Shown here in pieces: positions 1 through 10,200 of a stretch of DNA of 64,000 bases (the first letter of the stretch is position 1; each line of letters begins with the position of its first letter). Source of the stretch: an uncultured Sphingobium sp. GTDB lineage: Bacteria; Pseudomonadota; Alphaproteobacteria; Sphingomonadales; Sphingomonadaceae. Both the position numbers and the translations under genes were made by a program. Where the stretch lies: assembly GCA_946885845.1 (NCBI GenBank), contig CAMPHJ010000009.1, positions 18,039 through 82,038 of the forward strand, read 5' to 3'. Below the pieces are notes generated by a model. That model saw nothing but the letters and a program-made list of their open reading frames with translations. It made no database searches and had not been told where the DNA came from.

Positions 1-765
1 TGGCCGGTCGATATCTTCGAACGCGGCGGCGGGCGCTTCGAAATCACGCGGATTGGCCAGGCCGTTGGCGCCGATCGGGCCCAGCTCCGGCAAGCGAAAG
101 AGGCTGCCGTGATTTTCGCAAATATATCCGCGTGCCGGTCCGTCGATCAGTTCGACGCGAAAACGGATGCCGCGCGGGATCAATGCCATCTGCAACGGAG
201 CGATGTCCAGCACCCCCATCTCCGTCACGATCCGCAACGCGCCCATTTGCGGCACGATCAACAATTCGCCATCTGCTGAAAAAAAGGCGCGGTCCACCAT
301 CGACCGGTTGGCGGCGTAAAGATGGATGGCGCATCCCTGTCCCATGCCCGCATCGCCATTGCCCGCATAGGTCACCAGCCCATCGATGAAATCTGCGGGC
401 GCGGCGGGCAGGTCCAAAGGGTCCCAGCGCAGGCGGTTGGGGGAGTGGGGATAGTCGCTGAACGGCACCGACCGCAGGCGGCTGTCCTTTGCGTAACGCG
501 CAAAAGGCGCATGCGCCGCCGACGGACGCATGCGGTAAAGCCAGCTGCGATGGTTCTGATGACGCGGCGCGGTGAAAGCCGTCGCGGAAAATTGTTCGGC
601 GTAAAGGCCATAGGGGACATGCTGCGGCGAATTACGGCCAATCGGCAGCGCGCCGGGCACGGCCTGCGTCGAATGAAGATTGCCAAACCCCGGCAGCATC
701 GGCCCGCTATCCTGGATGACGCTGTCCTCTGCAGGGGGCGGCCTGTCGGAATGGGGTGCGTTCAT
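1..765 (-). CDS. hmgA: Homogentisate 1,2-dioxygenase, C-terminus cut by window edge
   Basis: Non-heme iron dioxygenase that opens homogentisate to maleylacetoacetate in phenylalanine/tyrosine breakdown. The reverse strand reads open for 255 codons to base 1. Near the N-terminus are the family-typical stretches [40 protein letters not shown] and [12 protein letters not shown]; further on come [17 protein letters not shown] and [19 protein letters not shown]. The iron ligands lie in the missing C-terminal part. I chose the ATG at 765 because GAGGA sits about five bases upstream; the ATG at 777 overlaps the hpd stop but has no ribosome site. It is the last seen gene of phhA-hpd-hmgA. Identity is near certain although only about 60 percent of the gene is present. 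Confidence 0.93.
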   Translation of the reverse strand, partial: MNAPHSDRPPPAEDSVIQDSGPMLPGFGNLHSTQAVPGALPIGRNSPQHVPYGLYAEQFSATAFTAPRHQNHRSWLYRMRPSAAHAPFARYAKDSRLRSVPFSDYPHSPNRLRWDPLDLPAAPADFIDGLVTYAGNGDAGMGQGCAIHLYAANRSMVDRAFFSADGELLIVPQMGALRIVTEMGVLDIAPLQMALIPRGIRFRVELIDGPARGYICENHGSLFRLPELGPIGANGLANPRDFEAPAAAFEDIDRP

Positions 766-773
766 GCCGGTCC

Positions 774-1817
774 TCATGTCTGGACGGAAATCACGCCGCG
801 CCGGATCTGGTCCAGCTCGATGCTTTCGAACAATGCCTGAAAATTGCCGTTGCCGAAACCTTCATTGCCCTTGCGCTGGATGATTTCGAAGAAGATCGGG
901 CCGAACAAGTTTTCAGTGAAAATCTGCAGCAATATGCCTTCGCCCGTTTCGACGCTGCCGTCGATCAGGATGCGGTTCTTCTTTAACCGTTCCAGGTCTT
1001 CGCCATGGCCGGGGACGCGCTGATCCACCAGTTCATAATAGGTTTCGACCGTATCCTGCAGCCTGACGCCGCGTGCGCGCAGTCGTTCGACCGTATCGTG
1101 GATGTCGCGGCTGGTCATGGCCAGATGCTGGATGCCTTCGCCATGATATTGCCGGATGAACTCTTCAATCTGGCTGTTGTCGTCCTGGCTTTCGTTCAAT
1201 GGGATGCGGATCGCATGATCGGGCGCGATCATCGCCTGACTGAACAGCCCGGTCGCCTTGCCCTTGATGTCGAAATATTTCTGCTCCTCGAAATTGAAGA
1301 GCGTGCGGTAAAATTCGCTCCAGACACGCATCTGTCCCCGGCGGACATTGTGGGTCAGGTGGTCGAGCAGGTCCAGCCCGACATTATTCTTTGCCTCGGC
1401 TTCCCGCCAGCCGGGAAATTCGGCCCAGTCGGCATACAGGTCTTCACCGTCCGCCACGAAATAAAGGTAGGAACCGCCAATGCCCTGAATGACGGTATCG
1501 TCTTCCTCGGTCGGTTTTGCTCCATGATCCAGCGCCCAAGCCATCGCCCCTCGCGGGTCGGCGACGCGAAAGGCCATGGCGCTGGCCGATGGCCCATGTT
1601 CCCCGCGAAACGCAGCGACCCGGCCTGCATCGTCGCGGTTCAGCATCAGGTTGATGCGACCCTGTTTGTAGCGGGTGATGTTCTTCACCGGGTGCCGGTG
1701 CGATGGCACAAAGCCCAATTGTTCGAACTGCCGGGCCATGGCGTCCGGGTCGGGGGATGTGAATTCGACAAATTCAAAACCGTTGAGGCCCAGTGGATTG
1801 GCGGTCGCGTCGGCCAT
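774..1817 (-). CDS. hpd: 4-hydroxyphenylpyruvate dioxygenase
   Basis: Converts 4-hydroxyphenylpyruvate to homogentisate, using non-heme Fe(II) and O2; cytosolic. The 347-residue product has the two vicinal-oxygen-chelate halves of the family. Iron-ligand regions are [21 protein letters not shown] and, near the end, [20 protein letters not shown]. Length fits the bacterial family (about 350). The frame stays open to 1865 with an in-frame ATG overlapping the phhA stop, but the ATG at 1817 has AGAGGA five bases upstream and begins just before the conserved [10 protein letters not shown], so I prefer it. The downstream hmgA start lies next to its stop, showing co-transcription. Confidence 0.95.
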   Translation of the reverse strand: MADATANPLGLNGFEFVEFTSPDPDAMARQFEQLGFVPSHRHPVKNITRYKQGRINLMLNRDDAGRVAAFRGEHGPSASAMAFRVADPRGAMAWALDHGAKPTEEDDTVIQGIGGSYLYFVADGEDLYADWAEFPGWREAEAKNNVGLDLLDHLTHNVRRGQMRVWSEFYRTLFNFEEQKYFDIKGKATGLFSQAMIAPDHAIRIPLNESQDDNSQIEEFIRQYHGEGIQHLAMTSRDIHDTVERLRARGVRLQDTVETYYELVDQRVPGHGEDLERLKKNRILIDGSVETGEGILLQIFTENLFGPIFFEIIQRKGNEGFGNGNFQALFESIELDQIRRGVISVQT

Positions 1818-1861
1818 GACATCCTCTTTTCCAGTCGGCGGCACATCTGGCTGCGCCCGGC

Positions 1862-2725
1862 TCATTCCTTGCCCCGCGATCGCGCATAGGCCTGGGTGCC
1901 TCGGCTGATCACCTTGTCCTGTGGCAGCACCGTGTCGGCTTCCAGGTCGGTCAGCCCTTCAAGTTCACTATACAGGGGCGTGAAATCCATTTCGACCGTG
2001 TGCCTCAACAGGTCGTCGAAGCTGTCGATGACGAAATAGCTCTGCTGATAATCGTCGATGCGGTATCGCGTCCGCATCACCCGTTTGAGGTCAAAGCCCA
2101 GTCGGTTGGGCGACGGGTCATCCAGCGCGAACAGCGATTCGCCATGGGACGACACGATGCCCGCACCATATAGTTTCAGCGCGTCGCCCCGCCGGATCAG
2201 GCCGAATTCGACCGTATACCAGTAAAGCCGCGCCAGATATTCGATTGCGCCCAGCCCATCGGCTTTCAGCCCGCCTTCGCCATAGGCCTGCATATAATCG
2301 GCGAACACTGGGTGGGCGAGCAAGGGGACGTGACCGAACACGTCATGAAAAACGTCCGGCTCCTGCAGATAATCCAGCTGTTCGGGCGAACGGATGAAGC
2401 GCGCGGCGACGAAGCGGCGATTTGCCAGATGTTCGAAAAACACCCGGTCCGGCACCAGTCCCGGCACCGCCACGACCTGCCACCCTGTCAGGTTCATCAG
2501 CCGTTCCGACAGTTCGGCGAAGTCAGGAATGCCCTTCCGCGTCATGCGTAGCACGTCCAGCCCATCGGTAAATTCACTGACCGCGCGGCCCGGCAGCATG
2601 CTCGCCTGCCGTTCGAAAAGCCTATCCCACATCGCATGGTCCTGCGGCGTGTATGCGTCCCAGTCCTGCGGCACGGTCCAGTGCGGCGCTGCCATAATCG
2701 GCGTAATGAGCGGCTCTTTTGCCAT
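1862..2725 (-). CDS. phhA: Phenylalanine 4-monooxygenase
   Basis: Pterin-dependent iron hydroxylase turning phenylalanine into tyrosine. The 287-residue protein is the short bacterial form, only the catalytic domain. The iron triad is visible: H127 and H132 in PDVFHDVFGHVPLLAHP and E173 in WYTVEFGLI, with the same 5- and 41-residue spacings as bacterial enzymes. It is the first gene of the leftward operon and probably drives transcription from the gap shared with the rightward TPR gene. No pterin dehydratase (phhB) is seen beside it, so cofactor recycling must be encoded elsewhere. Confidence 0.95.
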   Translation of the reverse strand: MAKEPLITPIMAAPHWTVPQDWDAYTPQDHAMWDRLFERQASMLPGRAVSEFTDGLDVLRMTRKGIPDFAELSERLMNLTGWQVVAVPGLVPDRVFFEHLANRRFVAARFIRSPEQLDYLQEPDVFHDVFGHVPLLAHPVFADYMQAYGEGGLKADGLGAIEYLARLYWYTVEFGLIRRGDALKLYGAGIVSSHGESLFALDDPSPNRLGFDLKRVMRTRYRIDDYQQSYFVIDSFDDLLRHTVEMDFTPLYSELEGLTDLEADTVLPQDKVISRGTQAYARSRGKE

Positions 2726-2836
2726 GGAATGATTACTCCACGACCCAAGTGGGAAAAGGTTCCAATCCCATGTCAGCGCGCGCGAAATATGCTATGGGTG
2801 GCAACCTTCGACCGACTCTGGATATGGAGGATGGCG

Positions 2837-4612
2837 ATGCGAAAAATCGTTCCTTCGCTGGCGCTCCTGATGGCTACCGGCATTTTAATGAGCGGGGATC
2901 CGGCTCCGGGCCGCTCTTATTCGCCTGACCTGCTAGCGTCCCTCGACCCCGTCAATAAGGCGCGCAATCTGTGTAGCGGGAAAAATGGCGCGGCTTCCAT
3001 GCGGGACAAGCTCGCGCTGGTGGCGGCCTTTGCGCCTGCGGCACCCGGCGCACGCGTCCAACTTTACGATGATCTGGGGAAAATCCACTTCCCCATCACC
3101 ACGTCCAGCCCGGTGGCGCAGCGCTATTTCGACCAGGGATTGGCGCTTGCCTACGGATTCAACCATGCCGGGGCGATTGCATCCTTCCGCGAAGCGCAGC
3201 GGATCGATCCGCGTTGTGCCCTGTGTTTCTGGGGTGAGGCGCTGGCCTATGGTCCAAACATCAACGCGCCCATGGACCCGGCCACCAATGCCCGCGCGGT
3301 TGGACTGGCGCGCTATGCCGACTGGCTGGCGCGCGGCGCGACGCCCGTCGAACAGGCGCTGACCGCCGCGATGATGATGCGCTATTCGCCCGACCCCGCC
3401 GCCGATCAGCCTGCGCTGAACGCGGCCTATGCCGACGCGATGATCGCTGCTGCGGCGGCGCACCCCGCGCATGACGATGTTAGCCTGCTCGCGGCTGAAG
3501 CAGCGATGGATACGCGGCCGTGGGATTATTGGATGGCCGACCGAAAAACGCCGCAGCCACGGCTGGACGACGGCGTCCGACTGGTTGAAACGGTGCTCGC
3601 GCGCAATCCTGCTCATCCGCAGGCGTCGCATCTGTACATTCATCTGATGGAAAACGGGCCGGACCCCCGCCGTGCCGAAGCGGCGGCGGATCGGCTGGCC
3701 GCGCCGCTCGCGCCAAAGGCTGGCCATCTCGTCCACATGCCAGCGCACATCTATTACCGCCTTGGCCGCTGGCGGGATTCGCTGCGCGTCAATCTGGCCG
3801 CAGCGCAGGTGGATGAGGAATGGATCAAGGCCAGCGGCGACCGGGGCCTGATGCGTTACGGCTATTATCCCCACAACATCCATTTTATCGTCACGTCGGC
3901 GCAGATGGCCGGTGACATGGGCACCGCCATCAGCCACGCCACGAAGCTGGAACAAATGCTGGACCCGGCGATCAGTGCAAAGATTGCCTGGGTCCAGGCG
4001 ATCCATGCGTCGCCCTACTTCGCCGCGGCCCAGTTCGCCACGCCTGAACGGATATTGGCGATGCACGCGCCCGACCCGCGTTTGCCCTATGCCGTCGCCA
4101 TGCACCATTATGCGCGGGCGGTGGCGCGGGCGCGACAGCGTGACCGGGCCGGGTTCGACCGGGAAATGGCGAAATTGCGCGCTATTCGCGATGACCAGGC
4201 TGTGCAGTCGATGATCGATCAGGGTGTGCCCGCACGCGACCTGATGCAACTGGCGGAGACCGTGGCGACGGCCCGCTGGGCCTACGCCAACGGGCGATAT
4301 GTTCGGGCGGAAAAGCTCTACCGCCAGGCGATCGCGCTGGAGGACAAAATTCCCTATATGGAGCCGCCCTACTGGTACTATCCCGTTCATCAGTCGCTAG
4401 GCGCGGCGCTGTATCGCCAGGGGCGCTATGATGATGCGGCGCAGGCATTCACCCAGGCGCTGGCGCAGTCACCAAATAATGGCTGGGTGCTTTACGGTCT
4501 GGCGGCATCGCAGCGCGCGCGCGGTTATGGCGCGGAAGCTGCTGCCGCCGACGCAGCGCAGAAACGCGCCTGGGCTGGCGATCCGCGATGGCTGCGGATG
4601 GACCGGCTGTAG
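2837..4612 (+). CDS. Exported tetratricopeptide-repeat protein
   Basis: 591 residues. The N-terminus (MRKIVPSLALLMATGILMSG) is a plausible Sec signal peptide, so the protein probably works outside the cytoplasm. TPR-like helices occur early (RYFDQGLALAYGFNHAGAIA and CALCFWGEALAYGPN) and at the end (GAALYRQGRYDDAAQAFTQA, then NNGWVLYGLA). No catalytic motif is recognised; proteins of this build are usually annotated only as TPR proteins. The start at 2837 is chosen because GGAGG lies six bases upstream and a signal peptide follows; an open frame back to 2636 runs over phhA and is not credible. It is divergent from phhA and not clearly part of an operon. Confidence 0.8.
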   Translation: MRKIVPSLALLMATGILMSGDPAPGRSYSPDLLASLDPVNKARNLCSGKNGAASMRDKLALVAAFAPAAPGARVQLYDDLGKIHFPITTSSPVAQRYFDQGLALAYGFNHAGAIASFREAQRIDPRCALCFWGEALAYGPNINAPMDPATNARAVGLARYADWLARGATPVEQALTAAMMMRYSPDPAADQPALNAAYADAMIAAAAAHPAHDDVSLLAAEAAMDTRPWDYWMADRKTPQPRLDDGVRLVETVLARNPAHPQASHLYIHLMENGPDPRRAEAAADRLAAPLAPKAGHLVHMPAHIYYRLGRWRDSLRVNLAAAQVDEEWIKASGDRGLMRYGYYPHNIHFIVTSAQMAGDMGTAISHATKLEQMLDPAISAKIAWVQAIHASPYFAAAQFATPERILAMHAPDPRLPYAVAMHHYARAVARARQRDRAGFDREMAKLRAIRDDQAVQSMIDQGVPARDLMQLAETVATARWAYANGRYVRAEKLYRQAIALEDKIPYMEPPYWYYPVHQSLGAALYRQGRYDDAAQAFTQALAQSPNNGWVLYGLAASQRARGYGAEAAAADAAQKRAWAGDPRWLRMDRL

Positions 4613-4633
4613 CGACATCGGCAGCGCCAACCG

Positions 4634-7063
4634 CTAATTAGCGCTACGCAGCGCGATCCGGTTGACGCCCGGCCGCAACTGGCGCGTTTGCCCTTTCCAG
4701 CTGAACTCGCCCGTGAGACCGGCGGGCAATGTCACGCGCGCGGACAAGCGCCCGTTGCGCTGGCTGTACCGCGTTTCGATCAGTCCGGCGGGATGGGCCA
4801 TCGCCGCGTCCAGCTTTTTCAGATGCCCCAGATGCGGCGTGATCCGTACTTTGGCAAATCCCGGCGCTGCGGTCTGGATACCCGCGACATAGGTCAACAG
4901 GCCGCTGGTAGGATGGGCGGACCAGGCGTGGCTGTCCGACCGCGTCGGGTCATCCTCTTCAGGCCAGGTGGTGAAATTCTGGCTCAACAATTTGCGCCAT
5001 GTGTTCAACAGCCCGATGTAACGGTCGCCCAGCCCCGCATGATTGATCGCTTCGGCCAGATAATAGGAAAAATAATAGGTCGTGCCGACAATGCCTTCGG
5101 GCGCTTCGATACCGCCATCGGGCGACATGATCCGGTCCAGCACCCGCGCCTGGCCCGCTTTGGGGACGATGTCATATAGCACGGCCAGGACATTGGCGTG
5201 CTGGCTGAAACTGTCCTTGGCAGACGTGTCGGCGTAAAGACCACGGGTCGCGCTCCAGCACTGGCGGTCGATACCGGCGCGCACCCGGTCAGCCTGCGCC
5301 AGGTTGGCGGCGCGGCGTTGTGCGTCGCCGACGGCCCCTTCCAGATCCGCCCCCTGCCGTAGTGCACCATAATAGATCATGGTGATGACACAGTTGTCCG
5401 GGCCCTTGCCGTTCATGTGGGCCCGACCGTCCATCGACGGTCGCCAGTCGATGAACGGCCAGTCCGGCGTCGGACGAACCATGCCGTTTTCCCGAACATA
5501 GGGGGCATACCAGTCCAACACCGACCGGACGCCTTCCAGATTGCGGGTCAGGGGCGCGGTGTCGGGCTGTCGCATCCAATAATCATGCAGCATGCCCACC
5601 CACAGCAGCGCAAAGGGCGGGATTACGTTACTGGTCGCCTGCGGCCACGATGCTTGTGGAAAGCCGGTCAACTGCCGCGACGAATTGAAAGCGTCGATCG
5701 CCTGTACCGCCAGACGCGGGTCGCCGCTGACATCATAGGACAGCAGCGCCTGCAACCGCGTGTCGCCAATATATTGCAGCTGTTCCCAATAGGCGGTGTC
5801 CATGTAGGTTTCATGGGCGTCGAACAATGCAGTGCGCCAACCGATGTTCCAGATTTTGTTCAACTGGGCATCGTCGCTGACAAATCGACCGCGCTGTTCG
5901 AACGGATAGCCCGTTTCATGAACGTCGAGCCCATTGAGCGTCAACGGCTGGTCGCCGGTCTTGATCCGCAGTTCGACGAAACGCCAGGCACGCCACCAGA
6001 ATGGCGCGACCACACTATCTTTTCCCGCTGTCTTGAACGTGTCGGTTACGCCCAGCGCCAGCCCGTCGTCCACCCGTGCCCGGTCGGCGAACCGCAGCCA
6101 TGAGCGCCCGTTGCCCTTGTTCTTCCCGGCGGGATCGTACAGCGCTTCGGTATAGGTGGCAGTAATCGTCGCGCCGCTGCCGCCGGAGGTGCGCAGCGCA
6201 GGATAGGCTGCCAGCACCCGGCCATAGTCGATCAGCAGCGATGCTTCCGAATTGGGTGCGATGGTGACGGGACGACGGGGAAAGCCGTCTGCATTTACGC
6301 CCATCTGTCGCACCACTTTGCCGCTTGCCACACGCTCATAACGCTGCGCAGGCAGGGCGTCAGCGACCATATGCCACGGCGCTGTTTTCGTGGTCAGCGC
6401 CGGGATAGCAGCCTGCCAACCGGGCGCGGTGGATTGGGGCGAAGCCCAGTCCGTCGCCTGCCGCGCGGCATCGATCGTTTCCGGTCCGCCCGCAGCATAA
6501 TAGATCGGCCCAACCTGCTTGATCATCGGCACCAGTCCGGGACTGACGCTGCGCGAAACATCCTGGCGCACGGTCCATTGGGTGCTGCTGTCCACCATTG
6601 CCGCGAACGCCTGGTCCTCGGCGGCCAAGTAGAAACCGGTGATCTTTGAAGTAATCTGTGCCACCGGCGCGCTACGCCCGTCGCTCCACACCTGGGCGGC
6701 GATGACGTTGGCGCCCTTGCGCAAATAGGGGGACAGGTCGATGCGTGCATATCGCCATGCCTTCAGGTCGCCCCGCGACGGCCCCGCCGCGACGCGCACA
6801 CCGTTGACGTAAAGCACATAGCGCTGGTCGGCGCTGACGCGAACGGGCAGCGCGCGTGGAACGCGGGGGAGCGTCAGTTCACGCCGGAACTGCAGCGCCA
6901 CGGGTGCCTGTTTGCTGTCGGCCTGCGCGGCTTCGGGCGCGCTGATCCAGTCTGCGGCCAAGCCGGGCTGGGTGGAGATGGCCATGGTCAGCAAGGCTGC
7001 AAAGGCGATGGCGCAATCCCGCACCTTGATGCCTGCCAGACATGGCGATGTGAAAAGCTTCAT
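4634..7063 (-). CDS. Exported GH78-like alpha-L-rhamnosidase-fold glycosidase
   Basis: 809 residues with a signal peptide (hydrophobic stretch CAIAFAALLTMAISTQPGLA). Order: N-terminal beta-sandwich region (WISAPEAAQ, then LPVRVSADQRYVLYVNG and LSPYLRKGANVIAAQVWSDG), an (alpha/alpha)6 six-hairpin domain starting near HETYMDTAYWEQLQYIGDTR, and a C-terminal beta domain with LIETRYSQRNGRLSARVTLP. The layout is that of bacterial rhamnosidases, but the usual CPQRDERLGWTGD acidic motif is replaced by AYWEQLQYIGDTR, so the sugar specificity is uncertain. The start at 7063 follows GGAGCGAGGATCG and precedes the signal peptide; the frame continues to 7132. Probably releases sugar from a glycoside in the periplasm or outside. 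Confidence 0.75.
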   Translation of the reverse strand: MKLFTSPCLAGIKVRDCAIAFAALLTMAISTQPGLAADWISAPEAAQADSKQAPVALQFRRELTLPRVPRALPVRVSADQRYVLYVNGVRVAAGPSRGDLKAWRYARIDLSPYLRKGANVIAAQVWSDGRSAPVAQITSKITGFYLAAEDQAFAAMVDSSTQWTVRQDVSRSVSPGLVPMIKQVGPIYYAAGGPETIDAARQATDWASPQSTAPGWQAAIPALTTKTAPWHMVADALPAQRYERVASGKVVRQMGVNADGFPRRPVTIAPNSEASLLIDYGRVLAAYPALRTSGGSGATITATYTEALYDPAGKNKGNGRSWLRFADRARVDDGLALGVTDTFKTAGKDSVVAPFWWRAWRFVELRIKTGDQPLTLNGLDVHETGYPFEQRGRFVSDDAQLNKIWNIGWRTALFDAHETYMDTAYWEQLQYIGDTRLQALLSYDVSGDPRLAVQAIDAFNSSRQLTGFPQASWPQATSNVIPPFALLWVGMLHDYWMRQPDTAPLTRNLEGVRSVLDWYAPYVRENGMVRPTPDWPFIDWRPSMDGRAHMNGKGPDNCVITMIYYGALRQGADLEGAVGDAQRRAANLAQADRVRAGIDRQCWSATRGLYADTSAKDSFSQHANVLAVLYDIVPKAGQARVLDRIMSPDGGIEAPEGIVGTTYYFSYYLAEAINHAGLGDRYIGLLNTWRKLLSQNFTTWPEEDDPTRSDSHAWSAHPTSGLLTYVAGIQTAAPGFAKVRITPHLGHLKKLDAAMAHPAGLIETRYSQRNGRLSARVTLPAGLTGEFSWKGQTRQLRPGVNRIALRSAN

Positions 7064-7263
7064 CGATCCTCGCTCCCTGTTCGTACTTTCGACCGACACT
7101 GGCATCCATCGGCATCTGTAAATCGCACGCATCTGTCTCTTTATACCATTGGCCGTTCACTGCAAGCCAGTTGATGTGGTTATAAAGGACCTCCATCTGC
7201 GACAACATCATATGAACGCGTGTCGCCCGATGATGGAGTCGGCGGTATAGGGAGGATCGTCCT

Positions 7264-10200
7264 ATGAAAACTCAGGCCGACCTTGCCCTCTTCGCGGCGG
7301 TAGCGCCCGCGATCCGACCCGCTACTCCCCTGCGTAAGGCCATCACCGCCGCCTGCCGCCGCGATGAAGCTCAGGCGCTCGACCCACTGATCGCAGCGGC
7401 CACCCTGCCGGACTCCACGCGCGCCGCCATTGCGGTGACCGCCCGCGCCCTGATTGCGGCCCTTCGCGCTCATCCCAAAGGCAGCGGCGTCGAAGCGCTG
7501 ATCCACGAATATGCGCTGTCCAGCCAGGAAGGCGTGGCGCTGATGTGCCTAGCGGAAGCGTTGCTGCGTATTCCTGACGACGACACTCGCGACGCCCTGA
7601 TCCGCGACAAGATCGCCGACGGACAATGGGGTTTGCATCTGGGGAGTGGCAAGTCGCTGTTCGTCAATGCCGCAACCTGGGGACTGGTCGTCACCGGCAA
7701 GCTGGTGGGCAGTGTTGACGACCCCGGACTGGGCGCGGCGCTGACCCGCCTCATCGCCCGCGCGGGGGAACCGGTTATCCGCCGGGCCGTCGACCTTGCC
7801 ATGCGGATGATGGGCGAAAAGTTCGTCACTGGTGAGACGATTGAGGAGGCATTGGACCGCGCGACGCATATGGAAGCGAAGGGCTTCGCCTATAGCTATG
7901 ACATGCTGGGCGAAGCGGCCACGACCGCCGCCGCCGCCGCGCGCTACCATGCCGACTATGCGCGGGCGATCCATGCGATCGGCCAGACGTCGGGAGGGCG
8001 CGGCGTCTATGCGGCGCCCGGCATTTCGATAAAGTTATCGGCGCTCCACCCGCGATACAGCCGCGCGCAGGCGGATCCTATCATGGGGGAATTGCTGCCT
8101 GCCGTGAAGCAATTGGCGATTCTGTCGAAAAGCTACGGCATCGGTTTCAACATCGACGCGGAGGAAGCGGACCGGCTTGAACTGTCGCTCGATCTGCTGG
8201 AAAGCCTGGCGCTGGATCCGGATCTGGCGGGCTGGGACGGGCTGGGCTTCGTTGTGCAGGCTTATGGCAAGCGCTGTCCGTTCGTCATCGACTGGATTAT
8301 CGACCTCGCCCGCCGTTCTGGCCGTCGCATCATGGTTCGGCTGGTCAAGGGCGCTTATTGGGATGCGGAAATCAAGCGGGCGCAGGTGGACGGCCTTGCC
8401 GGATTCCCGGTCTATACGCGCAAGGTGCATACCGACGTCGCCTATATTGCCTGCGCGCGCAGGCTGTTGGCCGCGAGCGATGCGGTCTTCCCGCAATTTG
8501 CGACCCATAATGCCCAGACGGTCAGCACCATCTATCACCTCGCCGGGCCGGATTTCCGAACGGGCGACTATGAATTTCAGTGCCTGCACGGCATGGGCGA
8601 GCCACTATATGAACAAGTGGTCGGCCCTGCGAAGCTGAACCGCCCGTGCCGCATCTACGCCCCGGTCGGCACGCATGAAACGCTGCTCGCCTATCTGGTC
8701 CGCCGCCTGCTGGAAAATGGCGCGAACAGCAGTTTTGTCCATCGCCTCGCCGATCCGCAGGTGACGCCGGAGGAACTGACGGCCGATCCGGTTGATATCG
8801 TGCGCGCCATGGATCGCCCCGGCCAGGGCCATGACCTGGTCGCGCTGCCCGCTAACCTGTTCCCCGATCGCCGCAATTCCCAGGGTCTGGACCTGACTGA
8901 CGAAAGCGCGCTCGTCAGCCTGACACAAGCGCTCCGCCACAGTGCGACGCTGGCCTGGACCGCCGCGCCGACCGGCGGGGCAGGGGTAGCCCGCGCCGTG
9001 CTGAACCCCGCCGATCATCGCGATGTCGTCGGACAAGTCAGCGACGCGACCCCAACGCAAGCGCGCGCCGCCGCCGTCCGCGCCGCAGCATCCTGTTGGT
9101 CCAGCACGCTCGTCGCTGAACGCGCCGCCATGCTGGATCGTGCCGCCGACGCGATAGAGGCGCGGATGCCCATCCTAATGGGCCTGATCGTCCGCGAAGC
9201 CGGCAAGTCGCTGCCCAACGCCATTGCCGAAGTGCGCGAGGCGGTGGATTTCCTGCGCTATTATGCGGCGCAGGCCCGCGCCAACTTCGGCCTGGAACAG
9301 CTTGCTTTAGGTCCTGTCGTCTGCATCAGCCCATGGAATTTTCCGCTGGCCATCTTCACCGGACAGGTCGCCGCCGCGCTGGCTGCGGGCAACCCTGTCC
9401 TCGCTAAGCCAGCGGAGGAAACGCCCCTGATCGCCGCGGAGGCTGTCCGTCTGCTGCATGAAGCGGGGGTGCCAGACGACGCGCTTCAACTGCTGCCTGG
9501 CGACGGCAGCATCGGCGCGGCGCTGGTCGGCGCGCCAGAAACCGCCGCCGTCATGTTTACCGGATCGACCGAGGTTGCCCGCCTGATTCAGCGCCAGCTC
9601 GCGCCGCGTTTGTCCTCATCCGGCGGGCCCATTCCCCTGATCGCTGAAACCGGGGGGCAGAATGCGATGATCGTCGATTCCTCCGCCCTTGCCGAACAGG
9701 TGGTGGGGGATGTCATAACGTCCGCCTTCGACAGTGCGGGTCAGCGCTGTTCCGCGCTGCGCATCCTGTGCCTGCAGGAAGAGGTGGCCGACCGCACGCT
9801 CGCGATGCTGAAGGGCGCGCTGGCGGAACTGCGCATCGGCCGCACCGACGCGCTGAATGTCGATATCGGGCCGGTCATCAGCGCAGAAGCGCGGGATGGG
9901 ATCAACCGGCATATCGACGCGATGACGGCGCTGGGCCGCAAGGTTGAGCAATGCCCGCTGCCGCCCGCAACGGTGCACGGCACCTTCGTTCCGCCGACCA
10001 TCATCGAAATTCAATCCATCGCCGATCTCAGCCGCGAAGTGTTCGGCCCCGTGCTTCATGTCCTGCGCTTCCGGCGCGATGGGCTGGACGCCTTGGTCGA
10101 TCAGATCAACGCGACCGGCTATGGCCTGACCTTCGGCCTCCACACCCGGCTTAACGGAACCATCGACCGCGTTACCGCGCGCGTGAAGGCGGGCAACATC

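Noticed and set aside
2933..4390. 485-codon reverse-strand frame under the TPR gene
   Set aside because: Arg/His-rich shadow of the TPR reading frame without motifs or ribosome site.
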